Assembly: GCA_030765055.1 (NCBI GenBank) | Contig: JAUKNK010000152.1 | Location: forward strand, 62,001-126,000 | Reading direction: 5' to 3' | Length of the DNA stretch: 64,000 nucleotides | From: Mantis religiosa | Lineage: Eukaryota > Arthropoda > Insecta > Mantodea > Mantidae | Part shown: piece by piece, positions 8,771 to 19,354 of the stretch | How positions within the stretch are numbered: position 1 is the first letter of the stretch | Layout: each line of letters starts with the position of its first letter | Made by a program: the position numbers and the translations under genes | The notes under the pieces: model-generated | The model's database searches: none | Seen by the model: only the letters and a program-made list of their open reading frames with translations | Told to the model about the DNA's origin: nothing

Positions 8771-10416
8771 ACTCACTCCACATCCCTCAAGAGCGGCCCT
8801 AAATCTGCATCCGCCAGCTGCTCCCTCCTCAGACCTGCGCTATCCCAGCCATCTGCAGGCGCTGCCATGACGATTTGGACTGCTGCGGCATGCTCCTTCT
8901 CTTCCACTCTGGTGCACTGGCCGCACTCTTCTGGACAGGGTCTTCGAGACATGGCGTCAGCGTTACCGTGACTCTTCCCTCTACGAAGTTCCGAGGTGAA
9001 GTCTAACTCCTGCAGCCTCTTGACCCAACGTGCTGTCTGACCTTCCAGGTTGCTAAAGCTCAATAGCCAGGTTAGGGCGGAACAGTCAGTCCTCAGGCAG
9101 AATGGCTGACCGTACAGGTACTCGGGGAAGCGCTCCAAGGTCTTTACTACCGCCAGTAGCTCTCGTCGGGTGACGCAGTAGTTCTTCTCTGCCTTGGATA
9201 GCGTGTTGCTGTAGTAGGCTATCACTCGCTCATGGCCATCCTGGATTTACGATAGGACACCTCCAATGCAATGGTGGCTGGCGTCGGTGTCCAAAATAAA
9301 GGCGCCACCCGGTTGTGGGAAACCCAAAATTGGAGCACTGCACAGGGTCTCCTTTAGGTGCTGAAAATTGTTTACGGCGTCCTCCGTCCACACATAAGGC
9401 CGGTGTTCGTCTGTCAGGCGGGTGAGGGGTTTTGCGATGCTGGAGAACCCCTTTATGAAGCGGCGGTAATAGCTGCACAGCCCCAGGAAACCATGCAACT
9501 CTTTCTTATCCTTTGGGCGAGGCCAATCTCTCACAGCCTGCGTCTTCTCCAGGTCTGTGGCCACTCCGGTTGCTGAGACTATGTGGCCCAAAAAGTTCAC
9601 TTCCTTGCGGAAGGGCTGGCAATTCTTCGCGTTCAGCTTCAAGTTGGTCGCCTGCAATCTCTGTAGCACTTTACTCAGATTCTCGAGATGGTCTTCAAAA
9701 GTCTTACCGACGATGATGATGTCGTCCAGGTATAGCAGACAGGCGTCGTAAGTCAGTCCTCTCATCACTGACTCCATGAGGCGTTGGAAGGTAGCTGGTG
9801 CGTTGCAGAGGCCAAAGGGCCTAACTGTGAACTGCCAGAGCCCTTGGCTTGTCAAGAATGCAGTCTTCTCCTTGTCTCTCGGGTCTAGAGCTACCTGCCA
9901 GTAGACTGACTTCAGGTCCTGGGTCGAGAACCACTGTGCACCAGCTAGCGTGTCCAAGGTGTCGTCAATCCGGGGTAAGGAAAAACAGTCGTTTCGGATA
10001 ACTGCATTCAACTTTCCGTAGTCTACGCAGAAGCGCAGCTCGCCGTTCTTCTTCGTCACCAAGACTACAGGGGAACACCAAGGGCTGTCCGACTCTTCAA
10101 TCACTCCCCTGGATCTCATGTCCTCCAGCATGTCTCGTACCGCCCCTTGCTTCGCCAGCGGAACGCGTCGAGGTGGTTGTCGAATAGGCCGGGCATCCCC
10201 GGTGTCGATGCGGTGAAGCACTTTGTCTGTGCGGCCGTAGTCACTATCACCTTGGCTGAAGACGAGCTGGTATCGTCTTAGCAGTTGTCGAACTTTCTCC
10301 AGCTGTTCTGCGGTCAGGTGGTCGGCCACCCTCTCCAGTAGGTCTTCTAGCCAGGACCTCAGGTGTTGCGTCGGCACCAGCTCCTGTGTCTTGTCGATCG
10401 CTGTTACGCTCACCAC
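8771..10416 (-). pseudogene. gypsy-1 RT and RNase H, one nonsense codon
   Basis: RT motifs in order are FCVDYGKLNAV, the first aspartate motif (FSTQDLKSVYWQ), PFGLCNAPATFQ, the YLDDII catalytic box near 9720, NFLGHIVS, and the YYRRFIKGFS tail. RNase H follows with DTDASHHCIGGVLS and GHERVIAYYSNTLSKAE. A TAA at 9247-9249 cuts the frame within RNase H; the gypsy-2 copy has CAA there, so it is a simple C-to-T change. Another stop sits just upstream of 10416, and the protease is missing. RT copies the element RNA and RNase H removes the template. Confidence 0.88.
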
Positions 10417-10545
10417 GGGCTAGCACGTTCCCAACTCCGTCCCGGCCTGGACGTCGTGATTGGTGTCCGTTGGATTTAGCAGTCTCACTGGCACCTCCTC
10501 TTGGCACGGCAGCAATGCCCTGGCTACACACAGTCCGTGTACACT

Positions 10546-11327
10546 TTGACTCATTTAAGTCATTCAGCATACCCTGAAGAAGCGAACCATGTATGCTCCC
10601 GAAACAATGGTACATCACATCTACATCTGGCCTGAAGTCCGGGAGAACCGGGAATACTCATACTGCCAGGAAAGCTACAGCTCATATTAAAGAAAAACAT
10701 GTCATCAACATATAACAAGGGTAGGCACTAGGGTCCTGCTATAACTGCATGACACCTAACTCCTGATTTGTGATTCTTGCAGCTACAATAATAAACAGAT
10801 TAAGTTATCACCACAGCAAATATGCGAGTAAGGTGTAATGTTAGATGTCCTAGTAAGGGAATTACATACGTGCATTTGTTCATAAACCACAATATTTAAA
10901 TAAAGCTAGGGACCTCCCAAGATTCGTGTAACCAACAGAAGGTTAATAAGAATGCATAACTGGTTAATTTGAAAACTTTAGCTATAAAAGTTTCAATGGG
11001 TAAAAATCTGGATTATTTAAATCAAGTAAAAATCCAAGGATTTTGCATACCTTGAAAATTAGATTGCAAAACTATTATTTTGGTCTAATATTCATATGCT
11101 GAAAACTTTCTGTTGTTCTGCTCCCTGTTTAAAAATCCGAGATAAAATTAATAAAATGCAAGTATTATCTTATTGCCTTATGTTATATAAATGCAAGCAG
11201 TGAGAATGGCTACATAAACTCCAAGTACAGTATACTACATCTGGGATTAGTGACTAAGTTTGAGCAGAAGCACATTAATCTGTTATGCTCAATGCAGAGT
11301 TCTATAAAATTAAAATATGTATTATCA
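10546..11327. other. Spacer and 3' flank of ZNF367
   Basis: Most of this AT-rich stretch holds nothing I recognise. It includes the 3' UTR of ZNF367, but I could not pick a polyadenylation signal with confidence. At 10570-10690 there is a GC-richer segment (CCTGAAGAAGCGAACC, CCCGAAACAATGG) that resembles repeat sequence of unknown family. Confidence 0.4.
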
Positions 11328-12075
11328 TTAAAGTTCCATGTACCTTGGCTGAGACAGATTCAGTGGGGTGCCATTAGACTCACCACTGGCAGTTTCTGTC
11401 TCAGACTTTGCAAGCTCCATCAATGCCATTGCTCCCATCCATTTCAAGTTATCTTCTGGTAAATAAGTTTCTACAGTCTTTCCCACAGAGCTACCACACG
11501 AGTCATCTTTACATGCCAGCATCAAAACTGTTGGCCTTGTAAGATTTGCATCTTTGTTGTCTGATGAATTAACAGTTGCAACTGGTAATTCCACACAATG
11601 ATAGTCATCATCTTTATCGCTCCAATGCAATGGCTGAGCCAGCTCTTGCTTCTCACCCCACAAAGACTGGTCTTGACATGCTTCTCTTAGCCACCGTTTC
11701 TTGGGTTGTTCTTGTCGAAATGCATCAAGCTTTTTATGCTTCCAGTTATCTGAACAAATTTTTTCTGACTTACAAGAATCATCAGAATCACAAGTTAAAT
11801 CCAGAGAAAATGTAGAGGGTTTCACTTCAACTTTTACTTCGGGGTAGGTTATTGCATTCTGTTGCCAACTTTTGAGAACAGCAGAAGACTGACTCTTTTT
11901 GGGAGATTTATGCACATTTTCTTGTTGTTCTATTTCATTTACAAGTCCTTTCCTAACCTTCAATTTTTTTGTTGGTGTAGGAGGAAGCGAGTCATTTTCC
12001 ATCTCTCCTTTCCTAGACCTCATTTTTTTATCTTGTTTCTTTGAAGGAGTGCGTTCTTCCCTTTCCTTTCTGTAC
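11328..12075 (-). CDS. ZNF367: ZNF367 orthologue, coding exon 4 (last)
   Basis: The acceptor is TTTTAG before 12075 and the stop TAA is at 11330-11328. The preceding exon leaves AG, which joins G to make an arginine codon, giving LERYRKEREERTPS as in vertebrate ZNF367. The rest is poorly conserved, basic then acidic, with low complexity. Near the C-terminus is MALMELAKSE, matching the short helix at the human C-terminus. Residues 443-447 are PLNLS, a recognised variant of the PxDLS motif bound by the corepressor CtBP. At 454 residues the protein is longer than the human one (about 350), mostly because of this exon. ORF sequence continuing to 12161 is intron. Confidence 0.88.
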
Positions 12076-12315
12076 CTAAAAGTAAAGTTACAAAATATAT
12101 CTTTAATAGTAAGGGCTGTAAAAATGCTTAGAAAAAGAATGAAAAAATAGTATAGCTTCATTCAAAAACCTTGTGCCTCAATATCCCGACATTATAAATA
12201 AATTTACCACCATCCATTTCAAAGTAACAAATAGCAATTACTGAAAGAATACCCATTTTAAACTAAACTAGTGCATATGCAAGCATTTAAAAAAAACCTG
12301 CCTTTTCTTTCTTAC

Positions 12316-12456
12316 CTTTCTAGCCAACGCAGAACATCACTAGACTGTTCGAGATTGGACTCCACTGGACGTAAGACAAAGTCATCACTACGACGTAGAG
12401 CATACAAGGGATGATTTGGACAGTGTCGATTAGCATGAGTGAATCGCATTGTACAC
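12316..12456 (-). CDS. ZNF367: ZNF367 orthologue, coding exon 3
   Basis: The exon is bounded by acceptor ATAG (before 12456) and donor GTAAGA (12315 down). It encodes CTMRFTHANRHCPNHPLYAL, the second half of the third zinc finger. This is atypical in spacing, as in human ZNF367, where RFTHANRHCP is also present. A basic and acidic linker follows (RRSDDFVLRPVESNLEQS). Its 141 bases keep phase 2 at both ends. Confidence 0.9.
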
Positions 12457-12984
12457 CTATAACAGATGTCAACAATTTCTCACATAATGCAGTATTTATA
12501 GTATAAACTGCTAGAACACATTAAAAGCATAATATTGGAAAATAGTACAAACTTGCTCTAAAATATTTTTAAGGGAAGGCTGCTGTTATTCAGTATAATA
12601 AAATCTCTTTACTCTTTATGCTCTTGCTTCATAATATGTAGGTTCCAGGTTCAACTCTAATTAGGGGAGTTTTTTTTAAATACCACTTCTCCCTACGTTC
12701 AGAGTTTGGAAGCATGGATGCATTAATGAGTGTTTGAAAAACTAAAAGGGGCAATACACCTCCCTTTTAAAACCTACCATTGTTTATCCACAGCAAGATC
12801 AGAGCTCAAATTATAAATAAATTTTTAACTTCTTTATAATCTCAAGCGCAGGCGGATTCCATATAGTTAAACAAAATCTGTCTACCCATTTTGATTTAGT
12901 TTCTTTGTCAAGTGCACTTTTATCACTGTGTGGCCATACTTCTGAATGGTAGCCGGGTACAAATGCTTAGCAGCAAGCAATAAA

Positions 12985-13115
12985 ACTGATTTTGGATAAA
13001 TAGTCAAGCTGAAAGATTCATGCCACAGCCAGGATTTGAACTAAGAATCTTCTGGTTTCCGTCCAGTCGCTCTTACCTATTGAGCTACAATGGCCAACAT
13101 GCCACCGTGACATTT
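12985..13115 (-). mobile_element. SINE A copy (tRNA-derived)
   Basis: The minus strand reads TTGTAGCTCAATAGGTAAGAGCG, an A-box-like region. About 40 bases later comes TTAGTTCAAATCCTGGC, a B-box-like region. Similar heads occur at 17303, 32660 and 57240. The tail is shorter than in the 17.3 kb copy. Confidence 0.7.
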
Positions 13116-13838
13116 AATTCTCCAATTAAAAGGAGGGAAAAAAAAGAAAGAGTAAAAATTTTTTACTCCTGACATAGCACCCAAGTATAAAATAGTTTCT
13201 CACGATAAATAAACGATAAATAAATAAGGGAATAAATGATAACGTTCAAGAAAGTTGTGTATGCTGTTAGAGGGTATTTGATGCTTTCCTACAATATGCT
13301 ACAGATGGCAGATATTTCATATGTAGTATATAATCAATATTTTTGAAGTTTTCTTTACCTGCTGATGCAAACAGATTATATACATTGTTGTCCCTCAAAT
13401 GTACTGTGACACAGGTAACATGGGAAATGCTAAGTTGGTTTTAACAATAGTGATATCCTTTCATCATAAACAAAACATACCTAACTACCCCAGCATAAGG
13501 TTCAAAGACATATTACAAATACCAAGAGCATAAAATTTCTGGGAGTACTGATGCTTAAGAATATCATACCATATACATATATCTAAAATAGATTGTTTGC
13601 ATTCAAAAGATATTGCAAAATCTCAGTAAACAAATTTAGCAATAGCATTAATTTAAGCAACTATGAATTTAAAATCAGTTCTTTCATTATCATCCATGCT
13701 TTCAAATACTCTTTCCTTAGGGATGATTTAGTGAAATTTCACAGAAACAAAATTTATTTTTCGACACAAACAAGGAATGCTTACAAATAATAAAAATAAA
13801 AAAACCCAGTAAAAGCACATATTTAAGGATTTGAATAT

Positions 13839-14230
13839 TGTCACCCAATTGTCGGAGTGGCGACAAGCCAGTGGGGAAAGACAGGTAGCGTCCAAGACAC
13901 ACCCACAGGTGGGTGATTGGTTGGTGCTTGCCAAGGGAGAGATAGGGGCGGGGAGAGGAAAGAGCATCATGAAAGATCGTGTTGCTTAGGCAACTTTCGA
14001 AGAACAGCGGCTCGTGTATAAATGCGGCACTGGGAGCTCTTGTGAGTCAGTCGGGCAGCGAAGCTGCTGGTGAGTGAATGCAGTTGTCTTATGCACACGT
14101 GGCAGACAGTCTTGACGACTGAATTTGTGTATGTTATATCAGAGTTGTACAAGTGTCTTTCTACAGAAATAAAGAGCCTTTTGAATTTCTACAAACTAGA
14201 CTTTAAATTCTACGAACCTACAAAGTCACA
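13839..14230 (+). repeat. 5' LTR of gypsy-2
   Basis: It is 392 bp, TGTCACCC to GTCACA, close in length to the gypsy-3 LTR (386 bp). An AATAAA at about 14169 lies within it, followed by sequence shared with the 3' remnant. Confidence 0.85.
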
Positions 14231-14232
14231 TT

Positions 14233-14249
14233 TGGTGTCAGGAGTGGGA
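14233..14249 (+). promoter_or_regulatory. Primer-binding site of gypsy-2
   Basis: TGGTGTCAGGAGTGGGA starts two bases after the LTR. TGG is the complement of a tRNA CCA end. I did not identify the tRNA. Confidence 0.7.
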
Positions 14250-14256
14250 TACAACG

Positions 14257-15350
14257 ATGGAAGCTGCATTGGCAAAATTCCTAGAAGAGCTCAAAGAAAT
14301 TAAGACAACGCTGCGTCGTTAACTATGGAAATGAGAGCAGCAAACGAGAGCCTGGCAACCGAAATGAAAGCGACGAACGAGGCCCTCGCCGCAAAATTTG
14401 AAGAGCAGTTGGCCGGCGTGAGGGATGAAGTCGCAGAGCTGGACAAGCGGATGGGTCAAGTGGATGAGCGTTTTAACAATTTAGAGGGAAAGGCTGACAG
14501 TAACACCAAGCCCCTGAATGCTATGCTGGAAGACATCTAAGTCCTGGCGAACCGCATTAACAATCTAGAGGGAAAGGTCGACACCACACTAAGTCCCTGA
14601 ATGCATGGCGGCCATCTTCAGCAGAAGATTAAAGATCTGAAGGACGACGCGCTGGGAGGCGACACATCTGCGCGCGTCAAACCAACAAAGTACGGCGGCA
14701 CGTTAACAATCGAAATCTTCCATCGCCAATTCGACACAGTTGAAGTCAACCAAGCACAACAAGTGGTCGCCAGAAGAAGAGGCCGCACAGCTAATAGTCA
14801 GCCTCCAGGGACTGGCCGCAGAAATGCTGAATGCGGTCCAGACACCGGCGGCACCCAAGGATATCTGGGAGGCCATGGAAAGCCACCTCGGAAACCACCA
14901 CTTAGTCGCAGCCTACCGCAGCCAGCTGAAATCTAGGTGGCAGCCGCTAGAGGAGACGCTGCAGGACTTCGCCCTGGCAATCGAACAGCTGGCCAGCAAA
15001 GCCTTGGTTGACCTTCCACCCGAGTTTGTATCCCGGGAAGCCGCCTACACCTTCGTCGACTGGGTACGAGACACCGAGATTTGTCAGTGCCTAATGCTCC
15101 GAACAACAAGACCATCCACGAAGCGCAAACGACCACATTGAGGATGGAGGCGGCCAAGGTGACAGCTACCCCGACTTCAAGAACAAGGAGTATCCGCTAC
15201 AATGGAGACCGAAGACCAGCCGACGGACGCCTGCGAAGACCTAGTGGCATGTTGGAGGGGGGGGGGGGTAACCAGCCAGGACACCTGGAGAGAGACTGCC
15301 CCCACCATGGAGAGCAGTCGGAAAACGAGTAGGGGCCGGCGTAGCAAGGA
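14257..15350 (+). pseudogene. gypsy-2 gag, broken
   Basis: The frame opens at ATG 14257. A coiled-coil-like part follows (14325-14540: ATEMKATNEALAAKFEEQL), then a capsid-like part in another frame. The capsid part reads KWSPEEEAAQLIVSLQGLA, AAYRSQLKSRWQPLEETLQD and FALAIEQL, a pattern typical of retrotransposon Gag. A decayed CCHC knuckle (PGHLERDCPHHG) sits near 15270-15310 beside a run of 10 G. There are several stops and frameshifts (near 14320, 14540, 14730 and 15140). Gag would package element RNA. Confidence 0.75.
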
Positions 15351-15381
15351 ACACGTCGGCGCCATCACCACCACACCTTGA

Positions 15382-15560
15382 ATGACACTGTGCGCCGTCA
15401 GTCGGCGTATGGATGACAGCCTCATCGCGGACGGTTGGGTGAAGGGGAGGCTGTGCCGCGTGCTTGTGGACACCGGGGTAGCCTTGACAATCATCAGAGC
15501 TGACGTAGCCAGGGGTTTGCAGTCGAGAAAACCGAGCCGACCGTGTCTTCAGCCAAGGCA
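15382..15560 (+). pseudogene. gypsy-2 aspartic protease region
   Basis: The frame reads WVKGRLCRVLVDTGVALTII, with the DTG catalytic triad of retroelement proteases and the usual hydrophobic flank. The frame is lost about 20 codons later. The protease would process Gag-Pol. Confidence 0.75.
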
Positions 15561-15726
15561 ACAGCGACTACAGCGGCACGAACCGAGCGCCTCACCACAC
15601 CGACACCAGAGACACCCGGCCTATTCTGCAACTAGCCAGAGGCGTTGCGCTGGCAAAACTAGTGGCGGTACGGGACATACTGGAGGAAATGAGATCCAGG
15701 GGAATGATTGAAGAGTCCGACAGCCC

Positions 15727-16877
15727 TTGGTGTTCCCTGTAGTTCTGGTGACGAAAAATGGCGAGCTACGCTTCTGCATGGACTACAGGAAGCTGAACGC
15801 TTTCACCAGGAAGGACTGCTTCCCCTTAACACGGATTGACACTGGGCATGCTTACTTGTGCGCAGTGGTACTCGACCCTGGACCAGAAGTTGGGTTACTG
15901 GCAGGTGGCTCTAGATCCCAGAGACAAGGAGAAGACCACATTCTCGATAGTCCAAGGGCTTTGGCAGTTCAGTTATGCCCTTTGGTCTCTGCAACACACC
16001 AGCTACCTTCCAATGCCTCACTGCATTCTCGACAGTCCAAGGGCTTTGGCAGTTCAGTTATGCCCTTTGGTCTCTGCAACGCACCAGCTACCTTCCAATG
16101 CCTCATGGAGTCAGTGATGAGAGGACTGACTTATGACGCCTGCCTGCTGTATCTGGACGACATCATCGTCAGCAAAATCTTCAAAGACCATCTCGACAAC
16201 CTGAACAAGGTGTTACAGAGACTGCAGGCGACCAACTTGAAGCTGAATGCAAAGTGCCAGCTATTCCACAAGGAAGTCAACTACTTGGGTCACATAGTCT
16301 CACCAACCGGAGTGGCTACAGACCCGGAGAAGACATAGGCCTTGAGAGATTGTCCTCGCCCAAAGGATAAGCGAGAATTCCACAGTTTCCTGGGGCTGTG
16401 CAGTTATCACAGCCGCTTCATAAAGGGGTTCTCCAACATTGCCAAGCTCCTCACCCGCCTGACAGAGAACATCGGCCTTAGGTGTGGATGGAGGAGGCGG
16501 AAGGCGCTTTCCAGCAGCTGAAGAAACTTTGCAGTGCTCCTATTTTGGGATTCCCACAACCCGGCAGCGTCTTCATTGTGGACTCTGACACCAGTGACCA
16601 TTGCATTGGGGGTGTTCTATCCCAAGTCCAGGATGGCCATGAGCGGGTGATAGCTTACTACAGCAAGACGCTGTCCAAGGCAGAGAAGAACTACTGCGTC
16701 ACCCGGCGAGTACTGGCAGTAGTAAAGACCTCGGAGCACTTCTACAAATACCTGTACATTCAGCCATTCCACCTTAGGACTGACCACTCTGCCCTAACTT
16801 GGCTACTCAGCTTTAGGAACCTGGAAGGCCAGACAGCCCGTTGGGTGCAGAGGCTGCAGGAGTACGACTACCTCTGA
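15727..16877 (+). pseudogene. gypsy-2 RT and RNase H, with 85-bp internal duplication
   Basis: The region encodes FCMDYRKLNAF, PFGLCNAPATFQ, the YLDDII box near 16155 and NYLGHIVSPTG, then RNase H (DSDTSDHCIGGVLSQVQDGH) from about 16570. Bases 15941-16025 are repeated at 16026-16110, so part of the RT palm is present twice and the frame is disrupted. A TAG near 16336 and further shifts near 16370-16480 break it again. The sequence is closely similar to gypsy-1. Confidence 0.85.
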
Positions 16878-16966
16878 ACATTGTAGAGAGAAGAGCCATG
16901 CCAACGCAGGCACTGTGTTCCAAAGACCCTGCCCAGAAGAGTGCTGCCAGTGCACAAGAGTGGAAG

Positions 16967-17091
16967 ATTGCTTTCATGTGTGTTACATCATTCTGCTAAT
17001 ATCAGAATTGTACAAGTGTCTTTCTACAGAAATATAGAGCATTTTGAATTTCTGCAAACTAGACTTAATTCTACGAACCCACAAAGTCACA
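16967..17091 (+). repeat. Remnant of the 3' LTR of gypsy-2
   Basis: From about 16975 the sequence matches the end of the 5' LTR (TTGTACAAGTGTCTTTCTAC ... AAAGTCACA). Its first two thirds are deleted together with integrase. Confidence 0.75.
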
Positions 17092-17288
17092 ATATATTAC
17101 TGTTATTCTGCATTTATATGGAGGTTAACTAAGAGATCTTCTGTTGCATAATTATAGACAATACAAGTGTAATATATATAGTCTTTCATCTTTGTAACAA
17201 ACTACTTTATCTGAAGCAAATACATGTACTGCATTGTATTAAAACGCTTTATTTGCAGTAATACTTAATGTACAACAGCTTTATAAGT

Positions 17289-18125
17289 ACAGTAAAACCT
17301 CAAAAGCTCATTGGTAGCTCAATGCATGGGGACAACTGGACGGAAACCAGGAGATTTGTGGTTCAAATCCCAACCATGGCATCGAGTTTTTCAGGTTGAC
17401 TATTGAAAACCTTAGCCTATATATGGCTAATGTGAAGAAATGATTAAATTCCATCAATTAACTTAAACAGTAAAACCTCATTAATCTGGACCCCTTTAAA
17501 CTGGATTTTCCTTAATTCAGACAAGCATCTTAAAACAAAAAAACACCATCTGCAAATTGCTAACTTAAAGAGTACACACCAAGACAAACTTAAGGAAATT
17601 GTCCATTTTATTTTTGAATAGACTGTACAGTAGGAATTTCTTAGGTATACCAGAAATACATTAGGCTGCCCTCGTTCCTCAAGACCTTACTGCAATTTGG
17701 AGAAGAATTGAATTAACACTTGCCTTTCTCAGTCATTAAGAAAAAAAAATCACACACGTGCATGATGTGTTTAGTAAACCTATAATATCATTGGGAAAAC
17801 TTAACCATAAATAGCTTACAATACATAAGAAATTGAAAATTATTGGAAAGGCTGGAAAATGGTGCCACTGTTGCATATGTATGTGCAGAATATGGAATTG
17901 CATTTCATTTGAGACTTCGTGATCCCACTGAGAGATGTGCGATGAACAAAAAATAGTTTCTTCAAACCAAACAAAATGTGTAATTAAAATCAAGTGGTCC
18001 TATTGCATCTTACATTCTAATAAAAATTATACAGTACATACTCTAATTTTTCTTGTGATGTTTATTTCACTTAATCTGGACAACATTAAGCCCCAATTGG
18101 TAGGGATTAACAAGGTTTTTCTTGG
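17289..18125 (+). mobile_element. Possible pogo/Tigger-like DNA transposon relic
   Basis: The left end ACAGTAAAACCTCATTAATC (resuming at 17467 after a SINE) resembles pogo/Tigger-type termini. The sequence at 18098-18120 reads, in reverse, AAAAACCTTGTTAATCCCTA, a poor inverted match. No transposase was recognised, and the assignment is tentative. Confidence 0.35.
17303..17466 (+). mobile_element. SINE A copy with 14-bp target duplication
   Basis: The SINE is flanked by ACAGTAAAACCTCA at 17289-17302 and 17467-17480. It begins with a tRNA-like head (GGTAGCTCAATGCATGGGGA, B-box GTGGTTCAAATCCCAACC). It ends with a tail (TTAGCCTATATATGGCTAA ... CCATCAATTAAC) shared with other copies. At 164 bp it appears full length and defines the family limits. 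Confidence 0.85.
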
Positions 18126-18767
18126 AACAAATAAAATTAAACACTACTACATGGCAAAATGTTGGTGGAAAATTTAAGAGAAAGGAACACATTTCTTTTT
18201 GCAAACCTTCCAGCCTTCTTTAAATTTACCTTTAGTCAAGTATGGAAAATGACTGGATAAAAACTCTAATTTTCAAGAAATTCAAATAAGTTGGTAACTA
18301 TTCTGAACTACATTATTTTGATGATGGAGCCTAAAAGTAATGAACAATTTATTTCACAATTATATATAGGTATAACTAGCACATTTTGGACTTTACTAAT
18401 TGATAAAGGAAAATGGTTTTTATCAATGTTAAGAGTACAGTTCAAATGTATCTTCAAAGTGCAGTTTTCTCCAGATTACATTTTTCTGTATAAGAGTACA
18501 TAATACAATAAAGATTCCTTAACACTTAGATATAATTGTTTGTAACAGTTTAATAAAATGTTGGATTGAAGAAATAAAGAGCAACATGTATAGAATATGT
18601 ACGATTCAACTATAATTCCCTACTTGTTCCATTTCTACAATAAGTTGTTGCCTAAAGACGATCTTAAATGTATGAAACAATTTACATTCATGTATTAGTC
18701 CAAGTGGCAGAAAATTTATTTCTTTATTCTCTTGCCCTTCCAGAGCAGGATATATTTTCATACATAC

Positions 18768-18888
18768 CCTTCTCCTGTGCATAAGAACGGTTTCTCTCCT
18801 GTGTGAAGACGCTGATGAGTTTTAAGTTGTCCACTCTGTGTGAAACGTTTGGTGCAACCAGGGTAATCACACGTGTAAGGACGTTCTC
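18768..18888 (-). CDS. ZNF367: ZNF367 orthologue, coding exon 2
   Basis: The acceptor TTTCAG precedes 18888 and the donor GTATGT starts at 18767. The 121 bases encode the TGERP linker, then finger 2 (CDYPGCTKRFTQSGQLKTH with H143 and H147), the TGEKPF linker and the first cysteines of finger 3 (C155, C160). Human ZNF367 has CDYPDCGKAFVQSGQLKTHQ at the same place. Exon 1 contributes one base (G) and exon 3 completes the last glycine codon, so the phases agree. The longer overlapping ORF in another frame is a shadow. Confidence 0.92.
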
Positions 18889-18976
18889 CTGAAACAAACA
18901 TGTGTATGTACCAAACATGGTCTAACCCTTTTAAGTTAAAGTGAAAAAATGAGAAAATTATGCAACAGACATTAAT

Positions 18977-19058
18977 ATTCCTTTCTTGGAAGTGTTGAAA
19001 ACAGTGTTGTTATGATAAATTAACTTTAAAGAGAGTCGATTAAAGTTAATTTAAGACA
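18977..19058 (+). repeat. Dispersed repeat shared with 39.9-40.0 kb
   Basis: The segment around CTTGGAAGTGTTGAAAACAG, TGTTATGATAAATTAA and GAGTCGATTAA occurs in reverse complement at about 39937-40010. It is therefore a dispersed element of unknown kind. The 39.9 kb copy carries a fold-back. Confidence 0.6.
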
Positions 19059-19068
19059 TTAATATGTT

Positions 19069-19211
19069 CACTTTCTTCTTGGGCAGCCAGCCAGGTGAAA
19101 AGATGATTAGACATCAACGCTTCAGGAGTGTGCATCTTTCCCATCATCAGGATATTTATAAAATGTTATGATATCATCTTTTCACCTGGCTGGTTGCCCG
19201 AGAAGAAAGTG
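19069..19211. repeat. Fold-back element, 39-bp inverted arms
   Basis: The arms at 19069-19107 and 19173-19211 are reverse complements with two mismatches (CACTTTCTTCTTGGGCAGCC at the left outer end). The loop on the minus strand holds CTGATGATGGGAAAG...TGAAGCG, reminiscent of an eroded PLE hammerhead core. It could be a MITE or a collapsed pair of PLE ends. Confidence 0.6.
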
Positions 19212-19354
19212 AGCGTATTCGTCACCAGGAAAGCTTCAGGTCTTATTAGACATTAATGTGTGTAGAATAAGTAAACATGACAACATATTTATCATGTGCA
19301 AGTGTGCGCTGTGGCATTAAAACAATCTGCATACTACTCATCAGTGAAAGCAAA

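Larger units (their letters stand above)
6250..10545 (-). mobile_element. gypsy-1: 5'-truncated Ty3/gypsy LTR retrotransposon
   Basis: In minus sense the element keeps pol from the region after the protease, through RT, RNase H and integrase, then a polypurine tract and a 3' LTR (6733-6250). Gag, protease and the 5' LTR are missing; similarity fades near 10545. The 3' LTR is followed by ATAT (6246-6249), the target usually seen with this family in the window. A LINE 3' end (about 7985-8770) splits it between RNase H and integrase. Confidence 0.85.
13839..17091 (+). mobile_element. gypsy-2: Ty3/gypsy element with deleted 3' pol
   Basis: The element begins TGTCACCC at 13839 and ends GTCACA at 17091. 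It is flanked by ATAT at 13835-13838 and 17092-17095, so both ends are original. Inside are the 5' LTR, primer-binding site, gag, protease, RT and RNase H. Then sequence jumps at about 16966 into the last ~125 bases of the 3' LTR. Integrase, polypurine tract and most of the LTR are gone. It lies in intron 2 of ZNF367 in the opposite sense to the gene. Confidence 0.88.

Noticed and set aside
17303..17400. tRNA gene in ZNF367 intron 2
   Set aside because: It is flanked by a target duplication and has a SINE tail; repeated copies exist in the window.
18724..18918. Minus ORF of 64 residues overlapping ZNF367 exon 2
   Set aside because: It is in another frame; the finger-coding frame is bounded by good splice sites.
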